A DNA stretch of 64,000 nucleotides from Gemmatimonadota bacterium (GTDB taxonomy: Bacteria > Gemmatimonadota > Gemmatimonadetes > Gemmatimonadales > Gemmatimonadaceae), in assembly GCA_016182795.1 (NCBI GenBank), contig JACPFW010000015.1, positions 1 through 64,000 on the forward strand. The letters run 5' to 3'. Shown here piece after piece: positions 61,555 to 64,000 of the stretch; positions within the stretch are counted from its first letter, which is position 1; every line of letters begins with the position of its first letter. Position numbers and translations under genes: made by a program. The notes beneath the pieces were generated by a model. The model saw nothing but the letters and a program-made list of their open reading frames with translations, was not told where the DNA came from and ran no database searches.

Positions 61555-64000
61555 TCAAGCGTTCGGCACGTCGTGGTGCTCCGCCGCTGCCGAGCGCCGC
61601 CGTTCCAGCCACGCATAGAAGGTTGGAAGCGCGATGAGCGTGAGCAGCGTTGAGGTCACGAGCCCGCCGATGACGACGGTGGCGAGCGGGCGCTGCACCT
61701 CGGCGCCGACGCCGTGCGAGAGGGCCACGGGAATGAAACCGATGGACGCCACGAGCGCGGTCATCAGCACGGGCCGGAGTCGCTCGCGCGCGCCGTCGCG
61801 CGCGGAGCGCTCGGCGCTCGCGCCCGCGGCGCGCAGCCGCTGCACGGTCGAGAGGAGCACCAGCCCGTTCAGCACGGCCACGCCAAAGAGGGCGATGAAG
61901 CCGACGGCCGCCGAGATGCTCAGGTGCAGGCCGCGCGCCCAGAGGGCCACGACGCCACCGACGGCCGCCATCGGCAGGTTCACGAGGACGAGCCCGGCGA
62001 GACGCCAGCTCCGCAACGATGTGTACAGCAATAGTGCGATCAGCAGAATCGACACCGGCAGCACGATACGCAGCCGGCGCATGGCACGCTGCTGATTCTC
62101 GAACTGGCCTCCGTAGGTCAGGAAGACCCCCGCGGGGAGCGTGACCTGTCGGCCGATCGCGCGCTGCACGTCCGCCACATAGCCGCCCAAGTCCCGACCT
62201 CGCACATTCGCTTGCACCACGACGAGTCGCTGCGCTCGCTCGCGGCTGACTTGCACCGGTCCAGCGGCCATGCGGATACGGGCCAGCTCCGCCAGCGCGA
62301 CGCGCGCACCGCGCGCCGTACGCAGCGTGATACTGCCGATCCCCTCGGGGCCGTTGCGAAACTCCAAGGGCACCTGCACGACCGCGTTCAGCGTCCACGT
62401 GCCGTCGGCGCCATCCGTGACGCTGGCCACGGGCTGACCGCCAACGGCGACCGCCAGCACGTTCTTGACCTCTTCCACCGGAATGCCGTGCCGCGCGAGC
62501 GCGGCGCGGTCTACGCGCACCTCGAGGTACGATTGCCCCGTCGTCGCCTCAACAAATACTTCCGCCGTGCCCGGCACGGCGCGGATGGCCGCCGCCACGG
62601 CGTTCGCCGTCGTGCGGTTCACGTCGGCGTCGTCACCGAAGACCTTGACCGCGAGGTCGCTGCGTACGCCGGAAATCAATTCGTCGAGCCGCATCTTCAC
62701 GGGCTGTGTGAACCCGAACGCGCTGCCGGGAATGCGGGCGTTGAGCCGCTGCTCGAGTTCGGCGACCAGGCTATCCTTGTCGACCCCCGGACGCCACGCC
62801 GCACGCGGCTTGAGCATCACGAAGACATCGCTCTGGTTCATCCCCATAGGGTCGCTGCCCACTTCCGCGCGCCCCATGCGACTGACGACCGTCGTCACCT
62901 CCGGTGTCTCGCGGATTGCGCGCTCGATCGCCGCATGCAACGCACCCGCGGCGGTCAGCGAGATGCCCGGATCCTTGGTCGCTTGCAGAAGGATAGACCC
63001 TTCGTCCAGCACCGGCAGAAACTCCGTGCCCAGCCTGGGGACGAGGAGCAGGCTCGCTCCCCACACGGCCACGGAGGCTCCGGCCACGAGCGCAGGGCGC
63101 CGCAACGTGGCGTCGAGCACGCGCCGGTACTTGCTGTCGAGCCAACGCGCTAGCCAGGTCGAGTAGCCGGCCTCGCGCGCCCCTCGCCGGAACACCCAGG
63201 TGGCGAGCGCGGGAACCACGAACAACGCGAGCGCGAGGCTCCCCAACAGCGCGATGACGACGGTCATCGCCATCGGGCGGAACATGCGCCCTTCCAGTCC
63301 TTCGAGCGCCATCACCGGCACGTAGACGAGCACGATGATGAGCACGCCAAAGAGGATCGGGCGTCCGACCTCGCGCGCTGCGAGACCGATGTGCCGCGCC
63401 GTGTCGTCGGACGTGCGCACGCTGGTGACGTCAGCCGGCGTGCCGGGCTGATGATGAAGGCGGCGCACCAGGTTCTCGACCATCACGACGGCTCCATCGA
63501 CAATCATGCCGAAGTCGATGGCACCGAGACTCATCAGGTTGGCCGAGAGGCCGAGCCAGCGCATGCCGAGAAACGCGCAGAGCAGCGAGAGGGGAATGGT
63601 GGCGGCGACCAGCAGGGCCGCTCGCAGATTGCCGAGGAAGAAGAGCAGGATGGCGATCACGAGAAAACCGCCCGCCAGCAGGTTGTGCTCCACGGTCGCG
63701 AGCGTGCCGTCCACCAGTTCCGTCTGGTCGTAGTAGGGCGCGAGGACGATGCCGGGCGGGAGCGAGCGATTGATCTCGGCGACCCGCTGCTGCACGCGAT
63801 GCACGACGTCGCGCGCATTGGCGCCGCGCAACATCATCACGATACCGCTCATGACTTCGCCCTCGCCGTCGCGCGACACGGCTCCCTGCCGCAGTTCCGG
63901 CCCATAGCGCACTTCGGCGACGTCCCCGACCAGCACCGGCACGACGCCCGTCGTGCGCACGACCGAGCGCTTCATGTCGTCGAGATTCGTGGCCTGTCCC
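61555..64000 (-). CDS. CzcA-like heavy-metal RND transporter, partial at right edge
   Basis: At least 815 codons on the minus strand continue to the window edge, with GQATNLDD preceding the first internal Met at 63975. It carries the TM4 motif AIDFGMIVDGAVVMVEN of the divalent-metal CzcA group, LGTEFLPVLDEGSILLQ at the second loop, and the C-terminal TM block with VGFIALFGVAVLNGLVLL. The N-terminal part is off the window. It differs from the CzcA-like gene at 53892 in TM4, so it is a distinct paralogue and not a duplication. Confidence 0.9.
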   Translation of the reverse strand, partial: GQATNLDDMKRSVVRTTGVVPVLVGDVAEVRYGPELRQGAVSRDGEGEVMSGIVMMLRGANARDVVHRVQQRVAEINRSLPPGIVLAPYYDQTELVDGTLATVEHNLLAGGFLVIAILLFFLGNLRAALLVAATIPLSLLCAFLGMRWLGLSANLMSLGAIDFGMIVDGAVVMVENLVRRLHHQPGTPADVTSVRTSDDTARHIGLAAREVGRPILFGVLIIVLVYVPVMALEGLEGRMFRPMAMTVVIALLGSLALALFVVPALATWVFRRGAREAGYSTWLARWLDSKYRRVLDATLRRPALVAGASVAVWGASLLLVPRLGTEFLPVLDEGSILLQATKDPGISLTAAGALHAAIERAIRETPEVTTVVSRMGRAEVGSDPMGMNQSDVFVMLKPRAAWRPGVDKDSLVAELEQRLNARIPGSAFGFTQPVKMRLDELISGVRSDLAVKVFGDDADVNRTTANAVAAAIRAVPGTAEVFVEATTGQSYLEVRVDRAALARHGIPVEEVKNVLAVAVGGQPVASVTDGADGTWTLNAVVQVPLEFRNGPEGIGSITLRTARGARVALAELARIRMAAGPVQVSRERAQRLVVVQANVRGRDLGGYVADVQRAIGRQVTLPAGVFLTYGGQFENQQRAMRRLRIVLPVSILLIALLLYTSLRSWRLAGLVLVNLPMAAVGGVVALWARGLHLSISAAVGFIALFGVAVLNGLVLLSTVQRLRAAGASAERSARDGARERLRPVLMTALVASIGFIPVALSHGVGAEVQRPLATVVIGGLVTSTLLTLIALPTFYAWLERRRSAAAEHHDVPNA

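Overview
The window is a high-GC bacterial segment, most simply read as an accessory island on a chromosome or megaplasmid. The many lipoprotein and outer-membrane genes, the 4-bp ATGA/GTGA gene overlaps and the copper and RND repertoire suggest a Gram-negative soil or sediment bacterium, perhaps Gemmatimonadota. The phylum is an inference only, because no rRNA or other phylogenetic marker is present. I recognise no tRNA, rRNA or CRISPR array.

Layout. (1) 1-3.2 kb: one end of an IS3-family element, a DsbA-like thiol oxidoreductase and three small exported or unknown proteins. (2) 3.4-17.7 kb, a defence and mobile-type region: a DEDDh exonuclease between two related small proteins, a hipB-hipA pair, then (minus strand) an XRE regulator, an ImmA/IrrE-type protease, a Ser/Thr kinase gene and a 1238-aa nuclease-STAND ATPase, with a divergent JAB/RadC-like gene. 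The kinase gene is split into two pieces 3.3 kb apart. Both breakpoints carry the same 9 bp (GTAAAATCG), and rejoining them restores one in-frame 281-aa kinase. The inserted DNA carries a secreted trypsin-like lipoprotein protease and a small lipoprotein. (3) 17.8-29 kb, a copper/silver efflux cluster: Met-rich periplasmic proteins, CusC-, CusB- and CusA-like proteins, a DUF411 protein, a TlpA/CcmG-like thioredoxin and a membrane HD-GYP protein. (4) 29.2-36.4 kb, an unusual redox cluster: a Cyc2-like cytochrome-porin, a cytochrome c, a second DUF411 protein, a PCYCGC protein, two CuA-type cupredoxins (one fused to cytochrome c), a NapH/NosR-like polyferredoxin and a DUF1573 protein. No terminal oxidase or NosZ is present. 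(5) 36.6-38.1 kb: a membrane sensor-HAMP protein fused to a RelA-type (p)ppGpp synthetase. (6) 38.7-46.8 kb: lipoproteins, a restriction-endonuclease-like gene, a BlaI/BlaR1-type regulator pair, an NTF2-like protein, CopC, CopD and a methyltransferase. (7) 46.7-50.8 kb: an approximately 214-bp imperfect direct repeat brackets a merR remnant and two exported lipoproteins, one of them a HEXXH metalloprotease. (8) 51-59.2 kb, a zinc/cadmium/cobalt cluster: a His-rich protein, CzcC, CzcB, CzcA, a PII-like protein and a P1B-type ATPase. (9) 59.4-64 kb: a TonB-dependent siderophore-type receptor and a convergent CzcA-like gene that runs off the edge.

How it fits together. Three metal modules (copper/silver efflux, CopCD and Czc/P1B) sit beside a copper-redox electron-transfer module. 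Related 19-bp palindromes precede the copper efflux cluster, the Cyc2-like cluster and copC, and a BlaI-family repressor is encoded between the last two, so one BlaI regulon is plausible. The most novel-looking items are the kinase/STAND-nuclease locus, the receptor-type RelA synthetase and the Cyc2-CuA-polyferredoxin cluster.
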